A DNA stretch of 64,000 nt from Acanthacorydalis orientalis (GCA_034766995.1 CM068322.1:1769589-1833588), one strand, 5' to 3'; counted from the first letter of the stretch, positions 1 to 14,700 are shown. Notes: generated from the sequence alone by a model not told the origin. A program made the numbers and translations.

Positions 1-506
1 TAAATTAGATACCAATAAAGGCACTATCAAACATATTCAAATGTTTGAACTAATATAATATAAAAAGGAGATAAATGAGGAATAAAAAATATTTTTAAAA
101 AAATAGATTAAGCACAAGTATTAACAATACATAAAACTAGTGCAGCACTCGTACATATTGAAATGGTCAAACGATTAATCTTCACAAATTAAAATTTTAG
201 CAACCGCATATTAGAAATAAAAATTACAAAGACAAAAAATATTTCGGAGCAGGTAATTCTTATAGCAATTACAATTAGGATATCAAATATGAGGGAATAA
301 TTATCATATAATTTTATTTGAAATGTTAGATTGAAAATCCTTAATATATCACAATGACGTGACGAGTAAAAAAAGCTAACGATAAGATAAAGAAATACGT
401 ACATACAGCGAGTTTGGAAAATCTTTGGAAAGATAATGAATTTAAATGTTCTTAGAATTTTCTAAGAAGTTGAAACAGTGGAAAACGGACTATACGTACA
501 TACATA
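1..506. other. intergenic, AT-rich, no gene seen
   Basis: No open frame here has coding character. The sequence is A/T-rich single-copy-looking DNA leading up to the Tc1-like element. Nothing else is recognised. Confidence 0.5.
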
Positions 507-1680
507 CATTTAAATTTATTTCTAAGAAAACAATAACAAAACTAAATTCAATTCCGAAAAACATGTCAAAAAAGTAATGTAATAAGTTATGTACGTCTTG
601 ATATGATCATTTCTGTTAAAGTCGTGTACATTTGTCATAAAGGTTTTAGGTATCATTTTAGTGAGCATCAGTTAGAGTAATAATTGGAATAAATCGCGAA
701 AATGAACTCAGTCAAGAAGGAAATACGAACATCCAAATTTTATAATTAAATTGCTTAAAGAAGGAAAATCACGTAGAAAAATAATGAAAATGATAGGTAG
801 AACTCATTTGTCTGTATAATACGTCATAAAAATTACAAAATGCGAGGTTCCGTAAAAATAAAACCTGTACTGGACGGTCGAAAATTCTCAACATACATAC
901 GGAACGTAAAATTTTGAAAAAAATTTGAAGTAGTCTGGAATTAAGTGCTCTGAGTATACACAGTAATTTTTTGGAAGAATTTCCTACTACAGTTATCAAT
1001 GAAACAGTGAAAAATATGCTAAGGAGGATGAGTTATCGTGGACGTGTAGTGAGGCGAACACTACTAATATCGTCACAAAACTGTTTGAAAAGATTCAACT
1101 TTGCTAAGGAGCATCTATATTAAATAAGCTACAAGACTTTTAGAATCGTGTAATTTTTAAAGACGAAAGCAAATATGAAGTTTTTGGTAGGAATAGAAGA
1201 CATTTAAAAAAAAATTTGCAGCAAAGTGCTTCTAAATTGGGTATTGATGTGTTTTATGTTTCACAAATGACCAAGAGTACAAATCGCATATTGTAAGGAA
1301 ATGATTATTGTATCATATGCCGAGACAACTCCACAAACCTTCATGGTCACCGGACAAATGTAACTGAGCATTTGTGTGATTACTTAGAATATCGAATAAG
1401 GAAATATTGTACAAGCAGCAAAACGGAACTCAACGCAAGACTCAGGAAGAATGGAATAAAATAACCGCTGAAGTTACTAAATATCTAGCAGTTTCAATGG
1501 AATGACGCTTGAGGGCTAAAATTAAAGTAAAAGGAAGTTCTACGAAATATTAAAAACGATTGTAGTTTATCAATTAATACCCACAACAATAATTATAGTA
1601 AAGTGTACGGAGACTTTTTGTCATGTTTTACGGCTTTGAATTTAGTTTCGTTATTGTTTTCTTAGAAACAAATTTAAATG
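507..1680 (+). mobile_element. decayed Tc1-like transposon
   Basis: The ends are a long inverted repeat of about 68 bp. The left arm (507-575) starts CATTTAAATTTATTTC and the right arm (1613-1680) ends with nearly the same bases in reverse complement, with only a handful of mismatches. Between them, three-frame translation gives broken pieces of a Tc1-type transposase. They include an arginine-rich helix-turn-helix part around 1015-1110 (SYRGRVVRR) and a catalytic-start motif KDESKYEVFG near 1160-1190, which matches the Tc1 consensus DESKFxxFG. Many stops and shifts make it a fossil. The length of about 1.17 kb is short against the usual 1.3-1.7 kb. The family call rests on the motif and the terminal repeats. 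Confidence 0.75.
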
Positions 1681-2118
1681 TGCTATTTTTTCAAATACTA
1701 TATTAATATAGATAATAAAGAACGATTTTGTTAAATTTTATAAATGTATTTGAAAAAATACCTATATATTTGGATTTATATAAATGCAAAAATAATTCAA
1801 GTTTTTTGTTGCAAGTTGTAAGTGTAAAGACTATCTATCTCTAGAGACTTTTATCTGTATACACACCAATGTATAAGAAATTAGCGAAGAATAATGATAA
1901 ATTCTGGATTAAGGTTCTGAATGTGAGGGGAAAATTATAAAGAAGGCAATACTGTACATGTATTGTGCAAATACAGCGAATCTGATGAGTACTTTATTAT
2001 GAACTGCAAAAGATTATTATTCAACTGATTGATACTTAGTGGATAAAAAATTGAATTTGGTTTCAGTTAGCAACAATGTAAATAAACTTTTCGTCACACT
2101 TATAAAGAAAATATATAG
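1681..2118. other. spacer between two transposon remnants
   Basis: AT-rich DNA between the Tc1-like element and the following mariner. No gene or clear repeat is seen. Confidence 0.4.
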
Positions 2119-3395
2119 CACGAGGGTGATTTGTTGAGTTCGCGGCTTAACATATAAGCAGCGGTAATATTTTAAATATTTGTGGCGCATTACAAAACGA
2201 TATCTATCTTAGATATAACATCAAAGTTTATAATTAATGTATCAAGCAGTTTGTTGCAAACATCAAATTAAGTAAAGCTCTTTTTGTGTCGATGTTGAAA
2301 TAGATAATGTTGAACATAGTGGTGATAATTTTTTTGTCAAAAAAGGCTTAATGCTAACATAAATCTTTAATGAGATGAGAAATGTACTGATTGATAGTGC
2401 ACCTTCGTACACAACCGTAAAGAAGTGGACAGCTGAATTTAAATGTGACCGTGCAACCTTAGAAGATAACCCGCTTAGTGGACGTCCGAAAACTGCAATG
2501 ACAGAAGAAATCATCTACAAAGTATACTGTCTTTTAAGATCGGTGAACGAAGGTGTCCGAAATTGCTAAGATTGTGGGTGTTTCAAATAACGCGTGTATC
2601 ATATCCTGACGGAAGAGTTAGGTATGAAAAAGTTATCGGCAATATGGGTACCGCATTTGGTGACAATTGATCATAAACGTATTCGAGTACAAACTTCCTA
2701 ACACTTTTTGGATAGCTTTAAGAGGTATAAGGTTGACTTTATCTAACGGTTTGCGATTATAGATAAGACTTGTATTCACCATTATACTCCAAAATCAAAA
2801 CAATAATCGCAGTAATGGAAGCATGGCGATTTTCCGCCACCAAAAAAGTAAAAACAGTTTTATTCGCTGGAAAAACTATGGCTTCAGTTTTTTTGTGATG
2901 ATAAAGGGATTCTGCTAATTGATTACTTTCCAAATGGCCAAACAATAACGGGAGAATATTATACAAAACTTTTGGATCGACTCGATCAAACAATTCGTGA
3001 GAAAAGACTAAGTTTATCAAAGAAAAAATCATTTTCTACCAGGACAATACATGTCCCCATACAAGTGTTGATCCATGACAAAATTCGCTGAATTGAAGTA
3101 CGACTTGCTGTCTCATCCAGTCTATTCTCCAGATTTGGCCACCTTCGATTTCCACCTGTTCTCAAAAATCCTTGGCGATAGGCGATTTTCGTCAGATGAA
3201 GAACTGATAGCAACAATGATTCGTTATTTTGAGGATTTCCAAGAAAAAAAATTCCGAGATGGCATAAAAGCACTGGAGCATCGGTGGATGAAGTGCATTA
3301 AAGTTCAGGGAGACCATATTGAAAAATAAAAATGATTTAAAAACAAGTTATATTCTTTCATAACTAGGCTGCGAAGTTTTCAAATTGCTTTGGTA
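2119..3395 (+). mobile_element. near full-length, inactivated mariner
   Basis: The left end at 2119 reads CACGAGGGTGATTTG. The right end near 3395 is a diverged inverted match (GGCTGCGAA ... TTTGGTA). The span of about 1.28 kb is the usual mariner length. Transposase pieces lie in order. The second HTH region is open at 2375-2569 (SAPSYTTVKKW, SGRPKTAMTEE). A middle part is broken by stops. A C-terminal piece at about 3075-3329 carries YSPDLATFDFHLF, the third catalytic Asp region of DD34D transposases, then SSDEELIATM and LEHRWMKCIKVQGD, the family's standard ending. The copy cannot encode one continuous protein. The mariner family is clear; the subfamily (mellifera/irritans-like) is a guess. 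Confidence 0.85.
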
Positions 3396-5368
3396 TATCA
3401 AGAAAAAAAAATTTTAAATAATGTATTAAACCTATGTTTTTGAGTATGGATGCATACAGTTAATCGTTTCAATATTCATACCTTGCACGTTTAACATAAA
3501 AGGAAAATTTAGACAAAATTTCTTCATGAATGTACAATTTTCCAGTGCAATATATTTTCATGTTCATATTAACACAAAAATCAACAATAAAATAATTCTC
3601 CCAAGTTGTTTATTTCAACAAAATTAAAAGAATCTATTTAAAAGTCACGTCACTTGGGTCATTTTATTATTTTTAAGAAACTCACTTGTTAAGGAATTCA
3701 TTTGTTGTTTTTTTTTTTTATAAATGTATTTTGATATTCTGTGCAAACGGTTTCAAATATCACTCACTGTTACAACAGAATTATTATTTATTTATTTAGG
3801 TTATTTCTTTTGAAATTAAGAGTTGAAATAAAAAAATATACATAAGTTAAATTGAGCGCTTTGACATTATAACGATGATTTTTTTGCAAGTGACGATGAA
3901 TTTGATTAGTAAAAATTCTAATCAATAAAACATTGATATAAACGTGAAATTCATTAATGATGAACTTAAAAATTGACCTTCGTTTTTATTAAATGACAAA
4001 AATTTCCAACTGAGTGCTCGTAAGTTTATCTTAATATTTACGGATTAAACTAATCATTAGGGAAACATTTCTTTTTGGAACTGAGCGACATCAAGTGACC
4101 CGTGATCCAGCCGTTACCAATTTCTGACTGGGGATTCCATCCAGAGAACTTTGAAGGAAGTGAGTAGAAAAGTGAGAGATGCAAGATTTAAAAAATATAC
4201 ATCCATATTTTATTCAATATCCTTAGTAAAGACACAATAAGTATTGTAGTATTTATACTTATATTATTTTAGAAAAAGTGAATATATGGCAAGTGGTCTC
4301 TATCTGAATTCGTTTTTGGTAGCAAATTGTTCAATAATTTTGAAAAATGATGTATGCTGTTGCCAAGAAACATGTGTTGACCACGCTCGAGGCGTTTGAA
4401 CAAATGTAGATAAGAGAAGAAATTTAAATCAATACCAAGTCATTAAAAATATTTTACAATCTACAAATGCATGAATGGATTAAAAAATCATATTTACTTT
4501 AGTTATGTTGGTATTACATGAAAAAAAAAATTGTTTCAATAAACTACAAAATCTAAGCAAAACTGATATTGTTATTACATTGACATACACGAGTATACAC
4601 TTCGATTTGATATTATCGATTTAAAGATTAAATTTAATTTTTATTGGCGAATTTAACACAAGAATACTTGTTTTAATATTTCTTTTTTTAAAAATAAATC
4701 TATCATTCTTTTGGAAGAAATAAATTCTAAGATGTTAAATGCGAAACAAAGTGTTGTTTACAATTTAATGTATTTAATTTAACGTAGTCAATTAAATTTG
4801 AATATATTTAAGCCGAATACAAAATGGGTCCGAGACTTCGTCTAAAATTTAACATATACCTAATACCTAATATAATAATATAATAACAAATATTTAATAT
4901 ACATACAACTGTTTGTGTATATTAACGCTGTAACTCCAAAACTAAGTTGTCTTGAAAGCCGATATTTTATATACGTACTTAGGAAAACCTCATTGTACAC
5001 AACTTTCATTTATTTTTTTATTTTTTCAACGGAATGGGTTTTCTCCATTTTTCTACTATAAGAAGATAAAAATAAATTATTTAAAACTGATATATAAAAC
5101 TAAAATATGAACAGTTCTATGTAAAAGAAAGTTTTATAAAGATCTATGCAACAAGGAGTAACCTATCAAAATCAAAGATAATTTTATTGTGTAACCTATC
5201 ATTATTAAACTTATAAATAGTAAAATAATAAACTAACTACACAACCGGTAAATACTTGAATGCACTATCTTACTGCACGAACGGTTGGTTAGCGTGTGAC
5301 GTCACTATCTATTAGGCTCCGCCTTTCAATAGTAACACAGTGGTATAGTGATCGAGATACTTGTCATA
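3396..5368. other. intergenic, with a small GC-richer island
   Basis: Mostly featureless AT-rich DNA. An island at about 4080-4175 is less AT-rich than its surroundings. On the minus strand it reads open for about 36 codons (contains SGWNPQSEIGNGWITGH) with an AG just before it. I do not recognise it. It could be an exon of an unseen gene or an old repeat fragment. A perfect CRE-type octamer TGACGTCA occurs at 5297-5304, just outside the next transposon; whether it does anything is unknown. Confidence 0.35.
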
Positions 5369-7036
5369 CACTGCGAAAAGTATTTGGCACAGTGAACTTT
5401 TTTTAAATTGGAAGGGTATAATTAAAAAAAATTGGAAATATTTTTGAATGCATTTTTGTGTTTTGTATTTATTTATGCATTATTTATTTAATGACAAAAT
5501 TATCAACAATTATTTTATAAACACTTCAGAAAAAAAAAACTATCAAAAACAATCTTGTTTTTTCGCGAGAAAAGTATTGGCACATCCCTGTGTTTTAATT
5601 TGCTAACTTCACTATAATGAATTTTTCAACACTGCAAGTACTTTTATAAGTTAGAAAATGATCGGTAAATCATTGTGTGACGCTGAAGTTGCGGTAAGGT
5701 AATATTTTTCAAATTGTATAGTAAAGTCCCAATAAAATTAAGCTATGGATCGAAAAGCTGAAGAAACTACATTAAGTGATTAAAAAATTATTTTATATTT
5801 GCAAAAGAGAAATCTTACGGTTTTATTTGGAAAATAATAAATAAAAGCAGATGTACAGTTCGAAGTGGAATTAATCGATTTAAAGGCAAGGAAACTGTAG
5901 AAAAACAAACAAGAAGTGAACGTCCACGGAAACTTTCGAATAAATAAGAACTGTCTGTTATATAAATAATTAAAAAAAATCCAAAAATCACTTCATCAAA
6001 AGTAGTAGCACAGTTAAAAATAGAGTTATAAAACTAATCTACAGAACCGTGCAAAATATATTGCATACCGCTGGTTATAATCCTCGAGTACCTAGGAAAA
6101 AGCCCTATATAAGTAAAATCAATAAAGGTTAAAGAATCAACTTTGCAAAAGATCATCAAAACAAAAATATGGATTTTTGGAAGAGTAATCTTTTCTGATG
6201 AAAGTAAATTAATATTTTTCGTTACGATGATCGAATATCTGTTTAGAAAAACCCTAATACAGAATTGAATTCAGAAAGTTTGTTACCCATTGTGAAACAT
6301 GAGGGTGGCGAAGTAATAGTGTGGGGTTGCATGGTAGCACCTGATATGAAAGCTTGTTTTCATCAATGGGATAATGGATAAGATGGTTTTTATTAATATT
6401 TTGAAAAATAACCTAAAAAAGGTGCTGAAAAGCTGACTGTTTAAAGTGACGTTTACTTTCAACATGACAATGAACCCAAGCACATAGCACACGTAGTAAA
6501 GAAATGGATTTTGTATAACACCCTCCATACCCTTAACACACGACCACAATCTCCTGATTTAAATCCGATTGAGCATTTGTGAGATATACTGGGTAGGACA
6601 ATCGGAAAACATAACTAATAAAGCTCAACAATAGAAGTGATTGTATGCGAATGGGGATATATAAAGCCGGAAGTGATGTAAAAATTATTTTTTTCGATGC
6701 CAAATAAATTAAGAGATGATAAGAAGAAAAGGTTTACAGACACATTAATTTCAAATTTCTGAAAATACTTACTAGTGAAATTCAAATTACTACAAGTTGT
6801 GAAAATATTTTTTTTGCGAAAAAAAAACAAGACTATTTTAATTAGTGCCATTTTTTGGCAATTATAATGAATTATTATTATATTATTAAATAAATAATAC
6901 ATTAATAAATATAATATATATATATATATATATATATACATACATATAAATTTGTTAGAAAATATTTCCAAATGTTTTAATAATTCTCTTTTAATTAGAA
7001 AAATATTAACTGTGTCAATACTTTTCTCGGGCTGTG
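5369..7036 (+). mobile_element. decayed Tc1-like transposon with a doubled left repeat
   Basis: TA dinucleotides flank the ends (5367-5368 and 7037-7038). The left end CACTGCGAAAAGTATTTGG matches the right end in reverse complement (CACAGCCCGAGAAAAGTATT). A second copy of the motif (GAGAAAAGTATTGGCACA) lies about 200 bp inside the left end at 5567-5585, recalling the IR/DR arrangement of some Tc1 elements. Translation in several frames gives Tc1 transposase pieces: FSDESKLIFF near 6190, GGEVIVWGCM near 6310, FQHDNEPKHIAHVVKKW near 6460-6510 and RPQSPDLNPIEHL near 6540-6580. These are the D, D and E blocks of DD34E. Stops and shifts break all of them. The length of 1.67 kb fits an old full-length copy. 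A (TA)n tract (6908-6940) sits inside. Confidence 0.85.
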
Positions 7037-7536
7037 TATATTGATGGGTATATTAGCAAGAATAAAAAAGTTTTTAAATTATAAGAAAAAGTACAAATTC
7101 GACCTTACATTTTCATCACTGCAAAATATTCTTAGAGTAATTATCCTCACTGTCCCTCCGTATCCTTCACTGTTAAAAATTGATATGGACTATCTTTTAT
7201 TAGCGTAGTGTCTTTATTTTTTAATGTAATACTACGTGTATATATGTTTTTTTTATTTATTATAATCATTTTTTATAATATCATATGAGTGCACTTTTGC
7301 TTTAAATAGTTTTTTAAAAACAACAACTCAAACATTTGTTAAAAACATATTTTTTAATTAATTTCAGAAAAGGAAATATGCATATGCCACACTAATATAA
7401 GTGTGCTTGTTATTTTACAAATGACAGAATTTTATAGCAGTTACATATTTACTCAGTTCAAATTGACCTGTTTATTACATACATTTTATTTACCTAAATA
7501 TTTTTTTAAATACATTTAAAATTCTTTTTTAATATA

Positions 7537-7645
7537 CTAGGGGGCTTTATCCTCTACTCCTCACTGCGCTCCTCAATCTCCGGGCTCATTGCGCTCGCCC
7601 ACTTGTAAATTATAAAACTGTATATGTAACCGAATGAAACAATAA
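7537..7645. repeat. GC-rich repeated terminus, copy A (Helitron-like end?)
   Basis: A block of about 80 bp that is GC-rich against its surroundings begins ACTAGGGGGCTTTATCC and continues through CACTGCGCTCC and GCGCTCGCCCACTTGT. It is followed by a shared AT-rich tail ending CAAACATT-like (GAATGAAACAATAAACAT). Clear relatives lie at 26835-26945 and, inverted, at about 36535-36588. Read in reverse, the block ends in CTAG followed by T after a GC-rich segment, as Helitron 3' ends do. The repeat is seen directly; the Helitron assignment is inference. Confidence 0.55.
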
Positions 7646-7708
7646 ACATATTTTTTAAGTTAGTTATGTCTATATAATTATTATCAGAGCTATATCGCAA
7701 AGTGGTTG

Positions 7709-7710
<2 letters not shown>

Positions 7711-7792
<82 letters not shown>
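7711..7792. repeat. (TA)n microsatellite
   Basis: About 40 uninterrupted TA units, one of the longest pure tracts in the window. Confidence 0.95.
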
Positions 7793-7794
<2 letters not shown>

Positions 7795-9032
7795 TAGTTA
7801 TTATTTAATTTACTTTAAGATAGATAAAAATCTCTTTTGTATATTTGTAAATTTTTGATCAGTTCAGTTCTGTTATCATGGGAAAATATAATGTATTTAT
7901 ATAAAAATAAATGTATGAAATCAGTGGATTAAACACAATATTTATATTTAGTATCTTTTTGTACATAAAAACAAGATGATTTTATTTTTATATTTTATTA
8001 TCATTGTTTAAATGTTTTAAAGAAACAAATAATACTTTGATATGAATTATGCATTGCAAATTAAATTTAAAACTAAAAAGGTAAACATTCTTAGATATAT
8101 ACACACATCATACATATATAAATACATTACATTATTATTTCAGTCGTGAAATCTTTAAATTAAAAATATTATTTAAAAATTATTCGATAAATTAAAATTT
8201 GACTATTACCGTACAATATCTATCGGTATTTTTTACTTATTATACTTTGTAACTCTTCATTTACATAGAAAAAAAATTGAAACTTTGTTCAAGAACATGC
8301 AAATGTACGAAGTGCTTTTCAACTCATAATAATTATTAGTTTTATGTACTATTTATTAGTTTATGGTCACAATGTCCAAATATAACATCAATAAATAATG
8401 ATTTAAATAAAGAAAATAAAATAGAAAAAAAATAAAACGTTTATTTAATATTTTAAAAATATGAACAAAAATCATATTCACATGATTGTAATCTGTAAGT
8501 GTTAGTAAATCTACAATAGGAACAAATTATGAAAATAATTCTGAAGGTTAATAAATGTAAGTGCAAAATAAGCATTGTGTCTTGTGAAATGTTTCAAGGT
8601 AAATGTGCTCGCTGGCTGCACAAATTAAACACATAGCAAGAACATTTTGTTATGACAATAATTAAGAAGACAATCTGTACAAAATGAAAAAATTAATAAA
8701 AAATGAAATGGTATAATTTTCAGATCTGGTTATTAAAATACTTCAAACAACAATCTCGAACCATAAATTAATAATAATAATTTTATGGAATATGTTGATG
8801 TCCATATTCATTACTGTCACATGTCTAATTTATTTAAATATAAATCAATATTTTGTTCAATGATTATAGATGAATGGATACAAATTTAGAGAGAAAAATA
8901 TGTTACATAGAATTTCAATAATTCATTTAATTTCAATATATAACGAATATGTTGTTGTTTTATATGTTTTATTAAATTGGAAATAAGAATCTTGTTTCTT
9001 CCACACGTGTGGCATGAAGTGTACATACATAT

Positions 9033-9089
<57 letters not shown>

Positions 9090-9325
9090 GTGTGTTTTAA
9101 TTACACAGTTTTTAAATAGGTCTAAAATGTTATTTCAAAGGTACTTTTACGATTTTCAGAATCTATTAAAAACAAGATTCCATCATTATGTACGAGATTG
9201 TTTAGTACATTTTATAAAGTAAACTCTACACATTATAGATATCTACGATTTATATTTATAAGTTACCGATTTTTAATTTTTTTTATAAAATATGTTTTCA
9301 ATCAACGTATACAGTGTAAAACTAG

Positions 9326-10382
<1,057 letters not shown>

Positions 10383-10455
<73 letters not shown>
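10383..10455. repeat. (TA)n tract on the right flank of mariner copy 1
   Basis: About 36 TA units directly after the element's right end. Together with 9326-9445 it shows that the mariner inserted into a TA microsatellite, or that its TA duplication seeded expansion. Confidence 0.95.
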
Positions 10456-10457
<2 letters not shown>

Positions 10458-11493
10458 AAAATAAGACAAATTTTAAATATGATAAAATTACTGATATTGT
10501 AAAACATGCTAATCACAGACATTAAATAACCGAATATTTTATCAGAGATACAAATGGAAGGTCTCAAGGAAATTTTATTCTTAGATTTAGTAAATCTTGA
10601 TAATAGAAATAAATATGTTGTCTTGTTCATTATCTATTAGAATTTCAATGTAAAAGAATCGAAATCAAAACCTAAAGTAACATATTAAAACAGTATTGAA
10701 AATGATTCGGAGGACATAGGAAATCTCTTAGGTCAATACATGAATAAAAAAATACATTTTTATGACTAATAACAATTGTTTACATATTAATGAATACGGG
10801 CGTGCCTACACGTTTACATAGTTTATTTCGAGAATAATTTGATGAATACTAGATGTATCTTAACACTTTAAACACCTATTTTCAGAAAGTAGAAAAGCAA
10901 TGAAGTACAGGCTAAAAGATCCTTGTCATTCAATTTAAATCATGCATCTGTCTGCACTTGGTATTTTGTGTGTTATGCAAGGCTAATAATTAATAAAACT
11001 ATTCTTCAACTATGAATTTCATTTAAAAATGTCATTAATTGCTAATATATTATAGTTAAAATTAATTATCAATTTATTCTGTCAATGTAAAAAGAACAAA
11101 ATTATTTTCACTGCACGTTTAGCTCACAATTTAAATGACGCAGCTATTTAATTTCACGAAGAAAGTAATGCCCCCATTTTAATAATTCTAAATTCTGTGT
11201 AATATCATTTTCATGTGCTGCATAATTCATTTCGTGACTTTAATTTGAATTTTACAATATAAAAAAAAAACTAAAATAAAAACAATTTTGGAAGACCTAT
11301 TTATTCTTCGATGGGATCAAGTTTAATTTCTATGATTCGGATTAAAATACTAATTTGTAAAAAAAAACTGAGCTACAAGAAAACAAATTACTATCCACAA
11401 TTAATCACAAAGGACATAATATAATGATATTTTGATGTACGTTTTCCTCCAGTGCGTGAATTTAATATTTATCAATGCTATGAATAAAAATGT
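10456..11493. other. intergenic, no gene seen
   Basis: AT-rich DNA without supported coding frames or clear repeats. Confidence 0.45.
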
Positions 11494-12705
11494 ACGAGGA
11501 TAGTATCAAATATTTTCGAGAAACATGTTTGCGCATGCGTACGTATGTCGAATCTGTGCAGTGTAGTAGATTTATGCTTAATTGCACTCAATAAAAAATT
11601 CAAATTATTACTTGATCAGTCGTACGACAGCGACAAGATTAATAAAAGTTCTTAAAATTGTTACAAGTGACTAACATTAAGTATAGTGTAGTAATAAAAT
11701 TTCTGACAAAAGAAGGGGTTACACCACACTAAATAAAACAACGATTGGATGACGTAGAAAATGAATCTTCCCCTTCATACTCCGTGGTAAAAGAACGAAT
11801 AAGAGATTTCTGATGGGAGAAGAGTCACTGGAAGACGAATCACATCCTAGTACCGCTGTGGAAGTGCTCACGCCTAATTCTGTTGCACTAATCGAAGACC
11901 TGGTGTTTAGTGACCGGAGCATAAAAGTGAAAAAATCAGCAATGTCCAATCTTTCACAAACAACAGTTCGCCGAATTCTCTATGGCCATTTAAGTATGAA
12001 TAACGTCAGTGCAAAGTGGATGCCCAATTTTTTTCGGTCGTTCAGCGTCAGCGTCGAATAGTCTACACACATTCATTTTTAGAGCTCCGCGAACCGGATC
12101 CAAGTGCACTAATCGACTCCATTGTAACAGAGGATAAAACAATAGTCCTTTAATATAATCCTCTGTCAAAAGAGAATCCATAGAATGGCGAAGAACAGGG
12201 GAATCACCTTCAAAAAAGCTAAGGTGTCTCAATTTACAAAAAAGATCATTGTCACATATTATGCCTCATATTATGTAATATTGTTGTATAAATTGCGACA
12301 TAATATTCATGAAAAACTAACAAAAGGGGTGAGCTTGTTGCACGACAATGCACCAGTTTACATCGCTACTGTTTCTCAATCCGTTATTTGGGAGGGTGGT
12401 TTCCAAGAATTTGATCACCTCCCCTACAGTCCAGACATGGCCCCTACAGATTATTTTTTTGATATTTTAAAAAAAGATTTACGTCGACGGCGTTTTAATG
12501 ATGACAATTAGCCGAAAATAGCAGTAACTGACCACTTTTATACGAAAACAGGAGATTGTTTTTATAAAAGTATAGAATTGTTAATTAATCGATGTAAAGA
12601 AATGTATTAAAGTTGAACGGAATTACATAGAATAGTAAAATCTTGTGTTTTCATTTTTCATTTACATTCTTTCCTATCTAGGCCGAGAATATTTGGAGTT
12701 CCCTA
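11494..12705 (+). mobile_element. decayed mariner
   Basis: The left end near 11494 (TACGAGGATAGTATCAAATA) and the right end near 12705 (reverse complement of CTAGGGAACTCCAAATATTC) are weak inverted matches. Inside, the HTH part is open at 11813-12061 (SNLSQTTVRRILYGHLSMN, VSAKWMPNF). The first catalytic block lies near 12110-12180 (DSIVTEDKTIV then SKRESIEWRRTGESPSKK). The piece at 12330-12511 carries LLHDNAPVYIATVSQSV and LPYSPDMAPTDYF. These are mariner signatures in the right order, broken by stops and shifts. The family is clear; the exact ends are not. Confidence 0.8.
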
Positions 12706-14006
12706 GTAAATCTCTAGAATTTGAAAAACAAAATGAACATAATTCTTAGGTATATTGGGATATACATTCTGGTTTTTTACGATGCTAAACCATTTCATGT
12801 ATTCTGAAACAGTATAGTCCATGTCTTGTCAGTACTGATAACTTTATTTCCAAATAAGCCATAACTAAAACATATTATATATTTATATATATATATTATT
12901 TATTTTATTGATACTTTTGTTGTCTTTCTTATATCATTTTGAAATATTTTCAATAGTATTCAAAACAATGTTATAAGTGTCCATTATTTGTCACTATCTT
13001 CTGTATTTTAAACTAACTGATTACTATATAAAGTTCTTTCAGCGAGGTTTCTCTGATTTCAATAAATTATTCAAAATTTTCATTGCACGATGCTTATTCA
13101 ATACATTAAATGATAGTTGGACATCATACAAGTAATCTTATCTCAAATTAGGAAACCTTATTTCATCTAAATGGAACAAATTTCGTTATATTTTATTTCT
13201 TTTTAGTTTTTTTCTTTTTTTTTAAAAAAAAAGAAACGCTACTGTATAAAAATGGTATACGAGGTCTACGATTCCATTATTGTCAATTTTTGATTTACAT
13301 TGAAATTATGGTACCATATTTAAATTCAAATAGATTTCCAAACTGACATTTGGAAGAGATCGATTGACATAATAGATATTTTACGATAAATAATACTTAT
13401 AATTGAAAACAGTAAGGGTGTTCTTGCTTTTTTGTACGAGACCTTGTAAACATAGCTGTTGTTAAATAACAAACATACTATAGTCAATTGCCAAGTGAAC
13501 GTGCCGATATACAGTTAACATCTCGATTTTTTTATAACAATAAGTAATACTAGTCTTGTTACAATGTTCAGAGAGCTTGTGAAAAATGATAAATATAAAG
13601 ATAGTCTCCGATATTAAAATTAGTACATTTGCACATTGACAAACTTAGTTCAATTTGTTCTAAATACGCGGCTGCGTTGATTCTAAAAAAAATTAATGAA
13701 TCGTTTCTGCTTAATTGCTAAATTTCTTTATCAATTTACAACGTTGTATAAGTATTACAAAGTGGAAATATCCTTAATTTTTGCCATCATTTTTTTAATC
13801 ACAAAGGATAAACGATATGGAAATAGGATGACAAATTGCTGATGTATTTAGATTATTAAATAAATTTAAGCTATGTTATATAATACAAAAGCGGATGGGA
13901 CTATAAACTCATAATGAAACGTTAAGAAGAAAATAACCAAAATCTTAAAGTTTAATGAGTTTTCCAATTATTTAAACAAATATTTCAATAATTTTGATAT
14001 GTCATG

Positions 14007-14087
<81 letters not shown>

Positions 14088-14700
14088 TTGAAATAGTTAA
14101 ACAGTTAAATTTTCATTAATAACATAATTGTATTATATTCCTTAAGTGTAATACAATAACATAAAATTATTCATTGGAATCATTTTTTATAAATATTATA
14201 CGTATATTGATTCTTCCATTATAATTATGATACTTTTACATAATAACATATAAAAATATGTAGCTCAAACAGAGTACACTTTTCTTAACAGAAAAATAAT
14301 GTCAGAATAGTCATTTTATATAAAAAAGGTGTGCGTGGTTACCACGCGTGTTAGAAATGCAACTTCTGTAAGGAAGTGCGAAGGAAAACAAATTGTATAA
14401 TAAATGAAGGAGTAGAATAGTCTAATTATACAGTAACTAGAACGACACTTAAATTTAATTCAAATTGATAAGCTATTACAACTGGTTGAAATATATAAAA
14501 CACAATATGATACGCAAAATATTATACAGATACAAAAAATACAAAAGTTATTATTCATTTAGATTCGATACCAGGTGATATAAATAATAGGATACACAAC
14601 GAGAAAAATTATTTACAATGGTTAAAATTAAAATGAGAAACGTTAATAACAACAAATCGTTTCTATTCAGCAGTGTCCATTTGTTCATAACTTAAATAAC
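12706..14700. other. intergenic with a compound microsatellite
   Basis: No supported gene. A (TA)n(CA)n(TA)n compound microsatellite lies at about 14009-14085. The rest is AT-rich DNA without recognised structure. Confidence 0.45.

Larger units (their letters stand above)
7037..9325. other. intergenic with microsatellites, no gene seen
   Basis: AT-rich DNA with no supported gene. It contains the GC-rich repeated terminus at 7537-7645, a long (TA)n at 7711-7792 and a (CA)n(TA)n compound repeat at about 9031-9085. The open frames across the TA tracts encode only alternating Tyr-Ile and are artefacts. Confidence 0.5.

Noticed and set aside
5297..5304. Perfect CRE octamer TGACGTCA (also at 30935-30942)
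   Set aside because: Noted in the regional entries but not called as a regulatory site. An 8-bp match is expected by chance in a genome and no promoter is placed nearby.
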